Shown in pieces: positions 15,554 through 25,209 of a stretch of 64,000 nucleotides of DNA (positions within the stretch are counted from its first letter, which is position 1; the number at the start of each line of letters is the position of its first letter). A program made the position numbers and the translations under genes. This DNA comes from Parasphingopyxis sp. (GTDB taxonomy: Bacteria > Pseudomonadota > Alphaproteobacteria > Sphingomonadales > Sphingomonadaceae): positions 1-64,000 of the forward strand of contig NZ_JANQNS010000015.1 of assembly GCF_028279465.1 (NCBI RefSeq), given 5' to 3'. The notes beneath the pieces are model-generated. The model ran no database searches. It had not been told where the DNA came from and saw nothing but the letters and a program-made list of their open reading frames with translations.

Positions 15554-17377
15554 ATGTGCGGCATCATCGGAATATTGGGAACGGCGCCGGTTACGGACCG
15601 GCTGATCGACGGTCTGCGCCGGCTCGAATATCGGGGCTATGATAGCGCCGGGGTCGCGACGCTGAGCGATGGCGCAATCGAACGCCGCCGGGCCGAGGGC
15701 AAGCTCGATAATCTGGTCAAGGTGCTGGCCGATAGCCCTGTCGATGGGGCGGTCGGCATCGCGCATACGCGCTGGGCGACCCATGGCGCGCCGACCACGG
15801 ACAATGCCCATCCGCATGCGACCGAGGAAGTCGCGCTCGTCCACAATGGCATCATCGAAAATTTCAAGGAATTGCGCGAAGAACTGCTCGCGCGTGGGCG
15901 GACGTTCGAGAGCGAGACGGATACCGAAGTCGTCGCGCATCTGATCACCGAATTTCTCGAGGCGGGCGAGGTACCGCGCGATGCGGTGCGCAAGACGCTG
16001 GACCGGCTGCATGGGGCCTTTGCGCTCGCCATCATGTTCAAGAGCCATCCCGACATGCTGATCGGCGCCCGGCTCGGTTCGCCGCTCGTCGTCGGCCATG
16101 GGGACGGGGAGAGCTTTTTCGGGTCGGATGCGCTGGCGCTCGCGCCGTACACGCAGCGGATCAGCTATCTCGAAGAAGGCGATATGGTTGTCATCACGCG
16201 CGATGCGACGATGATCTACGATGCGAACGACGAGCTCACTGCGCGCCCGGTCAGCGAGAGCGGCGCCTCGGCGACGATGATGGAAAAAGGCAATCATCGC
16301 CACTTCATGCAGAAGGAGATTTTCGAGCAGCCGATCGTCGTCGCGCAGACGCTGCAAAGCTATCTCCGCCCGCTGGAGGAACAGGTCGCATTGCCCGACA
16401 TGCAGTTCGATCTGGCCGGGTTCGACCGGATTTCGATCGTTGCGTGCGGCACCAGCTATTATGTCGCGATGATCGGCAAATATTGGATCGAGCAGTTCGC
16501 CCGGGTGCCGGTCGAAGTCGATGTGGCGTCCGAGTTCCGCTATCGCGAACCGGTGCTGACCGACGATCAGCTCGCGCTGTTCATCTCGCAATCGGGCGAA
16601 ACGGCGGACACGTTGGCCGCGCTCAAACACTGCCAGAAAGCTGGCGTGAAGACGGCCGGGATCATCAACGTGCCGACCAGTTCGATGGCGCGCGAAGTGG
16701 ATCTGCTGCTGCCGACCAATGCGGGACCCGAGATCGGCGTCGCCTCGACCAAGGCGTTCACCTGCCAGCTTGCCGTGATGGCGGCCTTCGCGACCAATCT
16801 CGCCCGCGCCAAGGGCAAGCTCGATGCGGATGCCGAACGCGATATCGTGCGCCACCTGTCCGAAGCGCCCGAGGCGATGAACGCCGCGCTCGGCCATGAC
16901 GAAGATATCGCCGCGATGGCGGGCAGCATCGCCGAGGCGCGTGACGTGCTCTATCTGGGTCGCGGACCCGATTATCCGATGGCGCTCGAAGGTGCTCTGA
17001 AACTCAAGGAAATCAGCTATATACATGCCGAAGGTTACGCGTCCGGCGAGATGAAGCATGGGCCGATTGCGCTGATCGACGACGCTGTCCCGCTGGTCGT
17101 CATCGCGCCGTCCGGGCCGCTGTTCGAAAAGACGGTGTCCAACATGCAGGAAGCCCAGGCGCGCGGCGCGAAGGTCGTGCTGATTTCCGACGGCGAGGGA
17201 ATCGCCAAAGCCGGCGAGGGCACGATCGCGACGATCGAAATGCCCAAAGTCCACCCGCTCATCGCGCCGCTCGTCTATGCGATCCCCGTGCAACTGCTCG
17301 CCTATCATGTCGCCGTTGCGAAGGGCACCGATGTCGATCAGCCGCGCAACTTGGCGAAGAGCGTGACGGTCGAGTGA
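15554..17377 (+). CDS. glmS: GlmS, glutamine-fructose-6-phosphate aminotransferase
   Basis: 607 residues. The mature N-terminus must be Cys after Met removal (MCGIIGILG), which fixes the start at 15554 even though the frame stays open 51 codons upstream. The glutaminase domain (about 1-235) is followed by two SIS domains (VACGTSYYVAMIG, SQSGETADTLAALK, YLGRGPDYPMALEGALKLKE) and ends in the conserved KGTDVDQPRNLAKSVTVE. It makes glucosamine-6-phosphate, the entry to UDP-GlcNAc together with GlmU at 10842. Confidence 0.97.
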   Translation: MCGIIGILGTAPVTDRLIDGLRRLEYRGYDSAGVATLSDGAIERRRAEGKLDNLVKVLADSPVDGAVGIAHTRWATHGAPTTDNAHPHATEEVALVHNGIIENFKELREELLARGRTFESETDTEVVAHLITEFLEAGEVPRDAVRKTLDRLHGAFALAIMFKSHPDMLIGARLGSPLVVGHGDGESFFGSDALALAPYTQRISYLEEGDMVVITRDATMIYDANDELTARPVSESGASATMMEKGNHRHFMQKEIFEQPIVVAQTLQSYLRPLEEQVALPDMQFDLAGFDRISIVACGTSYYVAMIGKYWIEQFARVPVEVDVASEFRYREPVLTDDQLALFISQSGETADTLAALKHCQKAGVKTAGIINVPTSSMAREVDLLLPTNAGPEIGVASTKAFTCQLAVMAAFATNLARAKGKLDADAERDIVRHLSEAPEAMNAALGHDEDIAAMAGSIAEARDVLYLGRGPDYPMALEGALKLKEISYIHAEGYASGEMKHGPIALIDDAVPLVVIAPSGPLFEKTVSNMQEAQARGAKVVLISDGEGIAKAGEGTIATIEMPKVHPLIAPLVYAIPVQLLAYHVAVAKGTDVDQPRNLAKSVTVE

Positions 17378-17706
17378 GTTTGCTGATCGTGCTTGCCGCG
17401 CTGTCCGGTGCGATGGCCGTCGGTGCCGGGGCGTTCGGCGCGCATGGGGCGCAGGGCGATGCGGCGGAGTGGCTGAAGACGGGCGCGCAATATCAGCTCG
17501 CCCATGCGCTGGCGGCTTTGCTCGCGGTGCAGTTCGATGCGCGCGGCCCTGCGTGGCTGTTCGTGGCCGGCGGCCTGATCTTTGCCGGGACGCTCTATCT
17601 GATGGCGCTTGGCCTCCCGCGCTGGCTCGGCGCGATTACGCCGATTGGCGGCACTTTACTAATCGGCGGCTGGCTCTGGCTCGCCTGGGTTGCGCTACGC
17701 GGATAG
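17374..17706 (+). CDS. DUF423 family membrane protein
   Basis: 110 residues with four predicted membrane helices. The N-terminal pattern AGAFGAHGAQGDAAEWLKTGAQYQLAHALAAL is the DUF423 signature. It starts with GTG overlapping the glmS stop (GTGA), so it is translationally coupled to glmS. Function unknown. Confidence 0.88.
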   Translation: MSLLIVLAALSGAMAVGAGAFGAHGAQGDAAEWLKTGAQYQLAHALAALLAVQFDARGPAWLFVAGGLIFAGTLYLMALGLPRWLGAITPIGGTLLIGGWLWLAWVALRG

Positions 17707-17719
17707 CGGCGTCCGGCGA

Positions 17720-18283
17720 ATGGACTCACAGCCGAAGATCATCATCCTCAACGGCGTCAGCAGTGTCGGCAAATCCACATTGGCCCGAGCCGTGCAAAAC
17801 GCATCGCGCCTGCCGTTCCTGCATGTCTCGCTCGACGCCTTTCTCGCGATGATCCCGGCGCGCCTGTTCGATCATCCGGACGGCATCGCGTTCCGCACAT
17901 TGGAGGCCGACGGTCCGCCCGTCACCGAAGTGACAACCGGCCCCATCGTCGATCGCATGTTGCGGGGGATACCGTCGGCGGTCGCCGCACTGGCCGCAGC
18001 GGGCAACAATATCATCGTCGACGAAGTCTTCTTTCGCGGCGGGGAGCGGCAAGGCTATGCGGACGCGTTTGCGGATTTCGACGTTGTCTTTGTCGGGCTG
18101 TTCGCGCCGCTTGATGTAGTCGAAGCGCGCGAGCGTGCGCGCGGCGATCGCGATATCGGGCTGGCGCGTTGGCAATATGATCGCGTGCATGCCGGTCAGA
18201 CATACGATCTGGAAATCGATACCGGCGAGGCGAGCGCGGCAGAGGCAGCCCGGACACTCTGCGAATGTTTGAATATCACCTGA
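17720..18283 (+). CDS. Chloramphenicol phosphotransferase-like P-loop kinase
   Basis: About 187 residues. The N-terminus IIILNGVSSVGKSTLARAVQ is a Walker A P-loop, followed by LHVSLDAFLAMIP with the conserved Asp, and later ERARGDRDIGLARWQYDRVH, all typical of the CPT-like family (zeta-toxin/AAA relatives). The ATG at 17720 is chosen because it places the P-loop near the N-terminus; the frame is open 30 nt upstream to a TTG. The family includes antibiotic kinases, but most chromosomal members have unknown small-molecule substrates and resistance should not be assumed. Confidence 0.8.
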   Translation: MDSQPKIIILNGVSSVGKSTLARAVQNASRLPFLHVSLDAFLAMIPARLFDHPDGIAFRTLEADGPPVTEVTTGPIVDRMLRGIPSAVAALAAAGNNIIVDEVFFRGGERQGYADAFADFDVVFVGLFAPLDVVEARERARGDRDIGLARWQYDRVHAGQTYDLEIDTGEASAAEAARTLCECLNIT

Positions 18284-18364
18284 AATCGGAAAGGGGTGGT
18301 TCTAGCGTGTAACGCTTGAGCGCTGCCCATCGAACAGATTGGCACAAGATGAGGACCGGTCACC

Positions 18365-19585
18365 ATGCCCAGCACAACCGAGAAATTCCAATTCACAGGC
18401 CGGGACGGTCAGACGCTGGACGGGCGGCTCGAGCTGCCGCGCGGTGGCGCCCCGACCGCGATCGCGCTGTTCGCGCATTGCTTTACCTGCACCAAGCAGA
18501 GCCGCGCGGCGACACAGGTTTCAGCGGCGCTGGCCGAACGCGGCATCGCCGGGTTGCGCTTCGATTTCACTGGGTTGGGCGGCAGCGAGGGCGAGTTTGC
18601 CAATAGCGGTTTCGCCTCCAACGTCGCCGATCTGGTCGCCGCGGCCGATGCGCTGCGCACGCATATGGCTGCGCCGTCCCTGCTCATCGGTCACAGCCTG
18701 GGCGGTGCAGCGGTCCTCGCAGCGGCAGACCATGTCGCCGAGGTTAAAGCGGTTGCGACGATCGGTGCGCCCTTCGATGTCGAACATGTATTGGGACAAC
18801 TCGGCGAGGATTTGGCGAAAGTGGAAGCCGAAGGCGAAGCGGACGTCCATATTGCGGGCCGCGCCTTCCGTGTCGGTCGCGACTTCGTCGAAGAGACGCG
18901 CAATCAGCCGCAGGAAGCGCGGATCGCCGCGCTCAGCAGGGCGCTGCTCGTCTTGCATGCGCCGGACGACGATATTGTCGGGATAGAGAATGCGAGCCTG
19001 ATCTTTCAGGCGGCCAGGCATCCGAAAAGCTTCGTGTCTCTGGACGGCTACGATCATCTGCTGACCGAACGGCACGCCGGCACCTATGTCGCCGGGCTGA
19101 TCGCTGCCTGGGCCGCGCGCTATGTCGGAGAGCCGGAGGACAGTAGTGCCGCGGTTCCGCGCGGCATCGTCACCGTCGAAAGCGCGGGCGGCAAATATAC
19201 CCAGCGCGTGCAGGCCGGGCCGCACAGCTATCTGGTCGATGAACCGCCCGAGCTGGGTGGCGACGATCTGGGGGCTACGCCGTACGACCAGCTGCTCGCC
19301 GCGCTCGGCACCTGCACGGCGATTACGATGCAGATGTATGCGCGGCGCAAGAAGATTCCGCTCCAGGGCGTGAAAATCGAACTCGAGCATAGCCGCGAAC
19401 ATGTCAATGATTGCGCGACCTGCAATAATGACGAGAACCGGATCGACGTGATCGACCGGGCGATCGAACTGATCGGCGATCTGACCGAGGAGCAGCATGC
19501 GCGACTGATCGAAATCGCCGACAAATGCCCGGTCCATCGCACGCTGGAAAACCGCATCGACGTGCACACGACGGTGATCGGCTGA
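18365..19585 (+). CDS. Bifunctional alpha/beta hydrolase / OsmC family protein
   Basis: 406 residues made of two domains. Residues about 1-250 are an alpha/beta hydrolase with AHCFTCTKQSRAATQVS, nucleophile elbow GHSLGGAAV and a late DGYDHLL with the catalytic His. Residues about 270-406 are an OsmC/Ohr-type thiol peroxidase-like domain with LGTCTAITMQMYARRK (conserved Cys) and NDCATCNNDENRIDVIDRAI. Ohr enzymes use two Cys; here Cys occurs in GTCTA and further Cys in CATC and KCPVH. The fusion is a known architecture. A role in organic-hydroperoxide or ester detoxification is plausible. Confidence 0.88.
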   Translation: MPSTTEKFQFTGRDGQTLDGRLELPRGGAPTAIALFAHCFTCTKQSRAATQVSAALAERGIAGLRFDFTGLGGSEGEFANSGFASNVADLVAAADALRTHMAAPSLLIGHSLGGAAVLAAADHVAEVKAVATIGAPFDVEHVLGQLGEDLAKVEAEGEADVHIAGRAFRVGRDFVEETRNQPQEARIAALSRALLVLHAPDDDIVGIENASLIFQAARHPKSFVSLDGYDHLLTERHAGTYVAGLIAAWAARYVGEPEDSSAAVPRGIVTVESAGGKYTQRVQAGPHSYLVDEPPELGGDDLGATPYDQLLAALGTCTAITMQMYARRKKIPLQGVKIELEHSREHVNDCATCNNDENRIDVIDRAIELIGDLTEEQHARLIEIADKCPVHRTLENRIDVHTTVIG

Positions 19586-19669
19586 CCGCTTTGCGGCGAA
19601 AGCTGGCCTTTGGAATAATCAACCAATCCACTCTCGCCAAAGCCCGGCGAAGCGCCTAAAGGCGCGGGC

Positions 19670-20611
19670 ATGACCGACATGCGAACGAAAGCCGACCCCG
19701 GCCTGACGCCGGAACGGCTGACCCATCTCCAGCGCCTCGAGGCCGAGGCCATTCATATCATGCGCGAAGTCGTGGCCGAGACCGAAAAGCCGGTGATGCT
19801 CTACAGCGTCGGCAAAGACAGCTCGGTCATGCTGCATATCGCACTCAAGGCCTTTTATCCGGGCCGTCCGCCATTCCCGTTCCTGCACATCGCATCGGGC
19901 TGGGACTTCCAGGCGCTGATCGAGCATCGCGACCGCACGGCAGGGGAACATGGTCTCGAGCTGATTGTCCACCATAATGACGAGGGCGAAGCGGCCGGTA
20001 TCAACCCATTCGACACCGGATCGGCGACCTATTCGCAGACCATGCTGACCGATCCGCTCAAACAGGCGCTGACAGACCATGGTTTCGATGCCGCGTTTGG
20101 CGGCGGGCGGCGCGACGAGGAAAAGGCGCGCGCCAAGGAGCGGGTATTCAGCTTTCGCAATGCGAGTCACGGCTGGGACCCGAAGAACCAGCGCCCGGAG
20201 CTCTGGTCGCTCTACAATGCGCGCAAGAATAAGGGCGAAAGCATCCGCGTCTTCCCACTCTCCAATTGGACCGAGCTCGATATCTGGCAATATATCCATC
20301 TGGAAAATATTGACATCGTACCGCTCTATTATTCGGCGAAACGCCCGACTGTGGAGCGCGACGGGCTGATACTGATGACCGACGACGACCGTTTCCGTTT
20401 CGAGGAAGGCGAACAGCCGGTCGAAAAGTCGATCCGTTTTCGGACGCTCGGCTGCTATCCGCTGACCGGCGCCGTCGAGAGCGAGGCCGCCGATTTGCCG
20501 TCGATCATTCAGGAAATGCTGCTCGCGACCGGATCGGAACGGCAGGGGCGGTCCATCGACAAGGGGCAGGGTGCTTCGATGGAGCAGAAGAAGCGGGAGG
20601 GCTATTTCTGA
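19670..20611 (+). CDS. cysD: CysD, sulfate adenylyltransferase small subunit
   Basis: 313 residues of the PAPS reductase/ATP sulfurylase fold. The nucleotide-binding PP-loop is [18 protein letters not shown], with [20 protein letters not shown] downstream and the conserved C-terminus [11 protein letters not shown]. With CysN it activates sulfate to adenylylsulfate. The last base of its TGA stop is the first base of the cysNC ATG, so translation is coupled. An alternative ATG lies three codons in. The 84-nt upstream gap begins with a short GCTTT/AAAGC hairpin after the previous stop; no leader element is obvious. Confidence 0.96.
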   Translation: MTDMRTKADPGLTPERLTHLQRLEAEAIHIMREVVAETEKPVMLYSVGKDSSVMLHIALKAFYPGRPPFPFLHIASGWDFQALIEHRDRTAGEHGLELIVHHNDEGEAAGINPFDTGSATYSQTMLTDPLKQALTDHGFDAAFGGGRRDEEKARAKERVFSFRNASHGWDPKNQRPELWSLYNARKNKGESIRVFPLSNWTELDIWQYIHLENIDIVPLYYSAKRPTVERDGLILMTDDDRFRFEEGEQPVEKSIRFRTLGCYPLTGAVESEAADLPSIIQEMLLATGSERQGRSIDKGQGASMEQKKREGYF

Positions 20612-22524
20612 TGGCCGATGTGGAAATCTCCTATCGCCCCGACGCGCTCGCCGCGGAGGATATCGACGCCTATCTCGACCAGCATCAGCATAAATCGCTG
20701 CTGCGGTTCATCACATGCGGGTCGGTCGATGATGGCAAATCGACGCTGATCGGGCGGCTGCTCTACGATTCCAAGATGATCTTCGAGGATCAACTCGCCG
20801 CGCTCGAAGCGGACAGCAAGCAGGTTGGGACACAAGGCCAGGATATCGATTTCGCATTGCTCGTCGACGGCCTCGCGGCCGAGCGCGAGCAGGGCATTAC
20901 GATCGACGTCGCCTATCGTTTTTTTGCGACCGACAAGCGCAAGTTCATCGTCGCCGATACGCCGGGCCATGAGCAATATACGCGCAACATGGTCACGGGC
21001 GCCTCGACCGCCGATCTTGCTGTCATCCTGATCGATGCGCGCAAGGGCGTGCTGACCCAGACCCGCCGGCACAGCTATCTCTGCCACCTGCTCGGCATCC
21101 GCAATATCGTGCTCGCCGTGAACAAGATGGACCTGGTCGATTACGAACAGGGTGTGTTCGACGATATCGTGTCCGACTATCGCGATTTCGCGACCGAGAT
21201 CGGGATAGAGGATTTCGTCGCGATTCCGGTGTCGGGCTTGAAAGGCGACAATATCATCGCCGCGAGCGAGGCGACGGCATGGTATGATGGCCCCGCGCTG
21301 CTCGATCATCTCGAGACGGTCGGGCTCGACTATGACCGGCGCCGCAAACAGCCCTTCCGCATGGCCGTACAATGGGTGAACCGGCCCAATCTCGATTTCC
21401 GCGGCTTTTCCGGCATGGTCGCCAGCGGCCGTATCGCGCCCGGCGATCCGGTGCGCGTGCTGCCGTCCGGCAAGACGTCGACCGTCCAGCGGATCGTATC
21501 GCTAGACGGCGATCTCGATCATGCGATTGCCGGCCAGTCGGTAACGATCACGCTTGCCGACGAAATCGATTGTTCGCGCGGCGATGTCATTTCGGCCGCG
21601 GACGCACCACCCGAAGTTGCTGACCAGTTCGAGGCGACGATCGTCTGGATGGCGGACGAGCCGATGCTGCCCGGCCGGCCCTATGTCATGAAGATGGCGA
21701 CGAACACGATGCGCGCGACGATCACCGACGAGAAATATCAGGTGAACGTCAACACGATGGAAAGATCGCCGGGCAAGCAGTTGAGTTTGAACGGGATTGC
21801 CGTCTGCAATATCTCGACCGACAAGGCCGTCCCCTTCACCCCTTATGACGACAATCCGGACCTGGGCGGTTTCATACTGATCGACCGGCTGACCAATGCG
21901 ACGGTCGGCGCGGGCATGATCCATTTCGCGCTTAGGCGCTCGCACAACATCCATTGGCAGGCCGTCGATATCACGCGCGACGCCCATGCGGAGCAGAAGG
22001 GGCAGAGGCCGAAATTGCTCTGGTTCACTGGCCTGTCGGGCTCGGGCAAGTCGACCATCGCCAATTTCGTCGAGAAGAAGCTGCACGCCATGGGGCGGCA
22101 TAGCTTCCTGCTCGATGGCGACAATGTGCGCCACGGCCTCAATCGCGATCTCGGCTTTACAGCGGCCGATCGCGTGGAGAATATCCGGCGCGTGGGCGAG
22201 GTCGCCAAACTGATGACCGATGCCGGGCTGATCGTGCTGACGGCCTTTATCTCGCCCTTCCGCGCGGAACGACAGATGGTCCGCCGGATGATACCCGAAG
22301 GCGAGTTTGTCGAAGTGTTCGTCGATACGCCGCTCGAGGTCGCCGAGCAGCGCGATATCAAGGGACTCTACAAAAAGGCGCGTGCCGGGGAGCTGAAGAA
22401 TTTCACCGGCATCGACAGTCCCTATGAAGAACCCGAAAATGCCGAGATCCGCGTCAACACGGTCGAGATGACGGCCGAAGAGGCGGCCGAATATATCGTC
22501 GAGCAACTGTTCACGGGAGATTGA
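20611..22524 (+). CDS. cysNC: CysN-CysC fusion, sulfate adenylyltransferase GTPase subunit / APS kinase
   Basis: 637 residues. The N-terminal EF-Tu-like GTPase has [17 protein letters not shown] (G1), [12 protein letters not shown] (G3) and NKMDLVDY (G4), then beta-barrel domains to about 430. The C-terminal APS kinase (about 455-637) begins with [20 protein letters not shown] and has [15 protein letters not shown]. It thus hydrolyses GTP to drive APS formation and phosphorylates APS to PAPS. The fused form is common in alphaproteobacteria. Confidence 0.97.
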   Translation: MADVEISYRPDALAAEDIDAYLDQHQHKSLLRFITCGSVDDGKSTLIGRLLYDSKMIFEDQLAALEADSKQVGTQGQDIDFALLVDGLAAEREQGITIDVAYRFFATDKRKFIVADTPGHEQYTRNMVTGASTADLAVILIDARKGVLTQTRRHSYLCHLLGIRNIVLAVNKMDLVDYEQGVFDDIVSDYRDFATEIGIEDFVAIPVSGLKGDNIIAASEATAWYDGPALLDHLETVGLDYDRRRKQPFRMAVQWVNRPNLDFRGFSGMVASGRIAPGDPVRVLPSGKTSTVQRIVSLDGDLDHAIAGQSVTITLADEIDCSRGDVISAADAPPEVADQFEATIVWMADEPMLPGRPYVMKMATNTMRATITDEKYQVNVNTMERSPGKQLSLNGIAVCNISTDKAVPFTPYDDNPDLGGFILIDRLTNATVGAGMIHFALRRSHNIHWQAVDITRDAHAEQKGQRPKLLWFTGLSGSGKSTIANFVEKKLHAMGRHSFLLDGDNVRHGLNRDLGFTAADRVENIRRVGEVAKLMTDAGLIVLTAFISPFRAERQMVRRMIPEGEFVEVFVDTPLEVAEQRDIKGLYKKARAGELKNFTGIDSPYEEPENAEIRVNTVEMTAEEAAEYIVEQLFTGD

Positions 22525-22529
22525 GGCCG

Positions 22530-22913
22530 ATGGAAGAGGGCATGATCGTTCGCGGCGGTTGCCATTGCGGCGCCGTCCGGTTCGAGGCACTGATCCGCGA
22601 GCCCCGTCCCGAACTGCTCGACTGCAACTGTTCGATGTGCAGCAAGACGGGATTCCTCCACCTGATCGTCCCGCATGACGATTTCACCCTGGTCTCGGGC
22701 GAAGAGGCGCTGACCTCCTATCGCTTCGGCACGGGCGCGGCGAACCATCTCTTTTGCAAGCATTGCGGCATCAAGAGCTTCTACCAGCCCCGCAGCCATC
22801 CTAAAGCGTGGAGCGTCAACTATCGCGCGCTCGACGATGGGCATGGATTGGACGTCACGGTGCGGACCTTTGACGGGCGGAATTGGGAAGAGGCGCGGGC
22901 GGAGCTGGGCTGA
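22530..22913 (+). CDS. GFA-family (CENP-V/Gfa) zinc protein
   Basis: About 127 residues. The zinc-binding Cys pattern is GGCHCGAVRFEA, then DCNCSMCSKTG and FCKHCGIKSFY, diagnostic of the glutathione-dependent formaldehyde-activating enzyme family; most members are of unknown function. It starts 6 nt after cysNC. Its last 59 nt overlap the 3' end of the convergent fatty-acid-hydroxylase gene. A degraded second copy of its C-terminal part occurs at 27203-27322. Confidence 0.9.
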   Translation: MEEGMIVRGGCHCGAVRFEALIREPRPELLDCNCSMCSKTGFLHLIVPHDDFTLVSGEEALTSYRFGTGAANHLFCKHCGIKSFYQPRSHPKAWSVNYRALDDGHGLDVTVRTFDGRNWEEARAELG

Positions 22914-23811
22914 CGGTCCGCGCTTCGGCCAAGCCGGAGTTGCTCGTCTTGCCGGTGTCCGCATCGCTTTCCGGCGCCCAGCCCGGCGGCCCGAACAAAT
23001 GCATCCAGAATTCGCGCGGCGATCGGGCGTTCTTCAGATCGCGGAAGAATTGCGGCAGTTCGGAAATCCAGACGATCAGCGGATTTACGGCCTCGAAATC
23101 GCGCTTCAGTCCGTAGCGCGGTGTTTCCTCTTCCCGCTGGTAGGTCCCGAACAGCCTGTCCCAGACGATCAGGATGCCGCCATAATTCTTGTCGATATAT
23201 TTGTCGTCGCAGCCATGATGGACCCTGTGGTTGGACGGCGTGTTCAGGATCGCGTCCAGAAAGCCGAGCCGGCCGATCAGCTCGGTATGGATCCATGTCT
23301 GATAGGCCAGCACGAAGAATATGCCGAACAGGACAACCGATGGCGGAAAACCCAGAAAGATCAGCGGCAGATGGGCAAGGGCCGAGAGGACACCTTCGAG
23401 CGGGCCGAAACGGATCGCAACGCTCGTATTCATATAGCGCGAGGAATGATGGACCGCATGTTGCGTCCAGAAGAGCCGGACCCGATGGGCGATCCGATGC
23501 TCCCAATAATAGAAGAAGTCGCAGGCGATGACGCCAAGCAAGATGGTCCAGACCGTGATCGGGAATGTCCAACCGACAAGGCTATCGGCGATCAGGACAT
23601 AGCCGAGATAGGCCAGTGACAGCAGAAATATCTCGGCGAGCAGCGATGGAATTTGGGTCGAGATGCTGGCGATCATGTCGAGAAAGCCGCGCCACCGGAA
23701 CGATGGCGAGAACAGGCCCTTCACGATCTCGATCGCAAGGATCGCAGCGCCGATCAGGAAGAAAACGTCATCGAAATCGGTAGCGAGTTGTTCGACAAAT
23801 TGGGGTGTCAT
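22855..23811 (-). CDS. Sterol desaturase / fatty acid hydroxylase family protein
   Basis: 318-residue integral membrane di-iron enzyme. His motifs of the superfamily are visible: WEHRIAHR, QHAVHHSSRYMN and HRVHHGCDDKYIDKNYGG, embedded between hydrophobic helices (about 15-35, 48-75, 80-105, 150-175). Members hydroxylate or desaturate lipids such as fatty acids, sterols or carotenoids; the substrate is not deducible. Its ATG overlaps the stop of the upstream TetR gene, so both are probably co-transcribed. The C-terminal tail beyond about 285 is low-complexity and overlaps the GFA gene on the other strand. Confidence 0.9.
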   Translation of the reverse strand: MTPQFVEQLATDFDDVFFLIGAAILAIEIVKGLFSPSFRWRGFLDMIASISTQIPSLLAEIFLLSLAYLGYVLIADSLVGWTFPITVWTILLGVIACDFFYYWEHRIAHRVRLFWTQHAVHHSSRYMNTSVAIRFGPLEGVLSALAHLPLIFLGFPPSVVLFGIFFVLAYQTWIHTELIGRLGFLDAILNTPSNHRVHHGCDDKYIDKNYGGILIVWDRLFGTYQREEETPRYGLKRDFEAVNPLIVWISELPQFFRDLKNARSPREFWMHLFGPPGWAPESDADTGKTSNSGLAEARTVSPAPPAPLPNSARQRSAP

Positions 23812-24368
23812 TGGCTGCCAGTCCCCAGCCCGCTTTCGAGCGTGCGCCAGGCAAGGTCGGCGGCCTGCTGGTGGGTGATCTCACCAGCTTTGACGCTTTC
23901 CCACGCCGCATAGAGCAGATGGTCAAAAGCCTGAACGATCCAGTCCGTTGGAACAGCCGGGTCGAACAGGCCGTCCTGCTTCGCCGCGTCGATCATCTCC
24001 CGCGTTTCGTTTGTCTGCCGCTCGAACTCCGCCGCGATTGCCGGGTCGCTCTCGACCGGTTCGGTGGCGAGGAAGCCATGACGATCGCCGAGCGGGATCA
24101 GGGCGGCCAGCATGTTTCGGAACGCTTCGGCATAGGAGGGGGCATCAGCACAGGCCGCCTCCGCAGCGGCGTCCATTTCTTCGATTGCGATCAGCGCCAG
24201 CGCATGGATCAGCGCTTCGCGGCTCGCAAAATAGCGGTGCAATGTCGCGCGGCCGACTCCGGCCCGATCGGCGACGGCGGATAGAGGAGCGCTGGGGTCT
24301 TGGCGCAATACGTCGAAGGCGGCCTCGACAATAGCGTCCTTGGTGTTGGGGCGAATCGAATCTGTCAT
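23808..24368 (-). CDS. TetR/AcrR family regulator
   Basis: About 186 residues. N-terminal TetR helix-turn-helix: AIVEAAFDVLRQDPSAPLSAVADRAGVGRATLHRYFASREALIHAL; the remainder is a helical ligand-binding domain. The frame is open to an ATG at 24386, but that would bury the palindromic operator inside the gene; start 24368 puts the operator immediately before translation begins. Coupled to the downstream fatty-acid-hydroxylase gene, which it probably represses together with itself. Confidence 0.9.
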   Translation of the reverse strand: MTDSIRPNTKDAIVEAAFDVLRQDPSAPLSAVADRAGVGRATLHRYFASREALIHALALIAIEEMDAAAEAACADAPSYAEAFRNMLAALIPLGDRHGFLATEPVESDPAIAAEFERQTNETREMIDAAKQDGLFDPAVPTDWIVQAFDHLLYAAWESVKAGEITHQQAADLAWRTLESGLGTGSQ

Positions 24369-24386
24369 GAGACAAATATGTCTCAT
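24367..24386. promoter_or_regulatory. Palindromic operator at TetR gene start
   Basis: ATGAGACA-AATA-TGTCTCAT, two perfect 8-bp inverted arms around 4 bp, overlaps the regulator start codon. A further half-site TGAGAC follows at 24388-24393. The size and position match autoregulatory TetR-family operators. The rest of the gap to the SDR stop at 24484 holds nothing recognisable. Confidence 0.75.
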
Positions 24387-24483
24387 TTGAGACGAAAGTC
24401 AACACCCAGCTCAGCCCGAAATCGAACCGCCCGGTTTTGAAGCGGTTATCGTCCTTTCCGCGGCTGCAATACGTTGCCTGAGT

Positions 24484-25209
24484 TCACCAGTTTTCCTTGT
24501 AGGGCCGTAAATCCATCTCGTGGGTCCAAGCGGACCGGGGCTGGGTGTGAACGTGCCAATAATTTTGCGCAATGGCATCGGGGGCGAGGGCGCCATCGTC
24601 GCCCAGAGCATCGAGATAGTCGCCAAACCGGCTGCGGACCATCTCGCCGTCAATCGCGCCATCGATAATGAAATGGGCGATGTGCACGCCTTGCGGGCCA
24701 TATTCGCGGGCAAGCGATTGGGCGAGCATCCGCAATCCCGCCTTCATCGATGCGAAATGCGCGAAATTCGGATTGCCACGGCGCGAGGCCGATGCGCCGG
24801 TAAAGAACAGGCTGCCCTGTCCCTGTTCCCTGAGCAGCGGGATAGCGCGCTTGGCGGTCAGAAAACCGCCTAGACAGCCGACTTTCCAGAAGCGCTCCAT
24901 CGTCTCCGCATCGAGCTGCTCAAACGGGATCGGAGCGTTATTGCCGGCATTGTAGATTACGGCTGCGATCGTGCCGCGCTCTTCGGCCAGCGCAAAGAGC
25001 GCATCCTGATCGGCTTCGGACGTGACATCGACCCGCACGGCTTCGGCCGATCCGCCCGCTGCGCCAATCTCTTCGGCGAGCGCTTGCACTTTTTCTTCTG
25101 TGCGCCCCGCGATGATCGCGTGGAGGCCGTTTCCGGCGAAACAGCGCGCGAGCGCGCCGCCGACGCCGCGCGATGCGCCGGCCCCGACAATGATCGCTGA
25201 CTCAGGCAT
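24484..25209 (-). CDS. SDR-family protein with Phe in place of catalytic Tyr
   Basis: 241 residues from the ATG at 25209, which overlaps the tautomerase stop by 8 nt; the longer frame has a non-conserved leader. Rossmann motif VGAGASRGVGGALARCF, VIYNAGNNAPIPF and SLFFTGASASRRG fit a classical short-chain dehydrogenase. At the YxxxK position the sequence reads FASMK, so Tyr is replaced by Phe while Lys is kept. I recall this combination in the atypical SDR subgroup c10. Dehydrogenase activity is therefore doubtful; the protein may bind NAD(P) for another purpose. Last gene of the HxlR-tautomerase unit. Confidence 0.88.
   Translation of the reverse strand: MPESAIIVGAGASRGVGGALARCFAGNGLHAIIAGRTEEKVQALAEEIGAAGGSAEAVRVDVTSEADQDALFALAEERGTIAAVIYNAGNNAPIPFEQLDAETMERFWKVGCLGGFLTAKRAIPLLREQGQGSLFFTGASASRRGNPNFAHFASMKAGLRMLAQSLAREYGPQGVHIAHFIIDGAIDGEMVRSRFGDYLDALGDDGALAPDAIAQNYWHVHTQPRSAWTHEMDLRPYKENW

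Noticed and set aside
15479..17308. 609-codon open frame on the minus strand opposite glmS
   Set aside because: glmS is unmistakable on the plus strand; the antisense frame lacks any family motif.
17720..18283. Chloramphenicol resistance gene
   Set aside because: Only the general CPT-like kinase fold is supported; most family members have other or unknown substrates.
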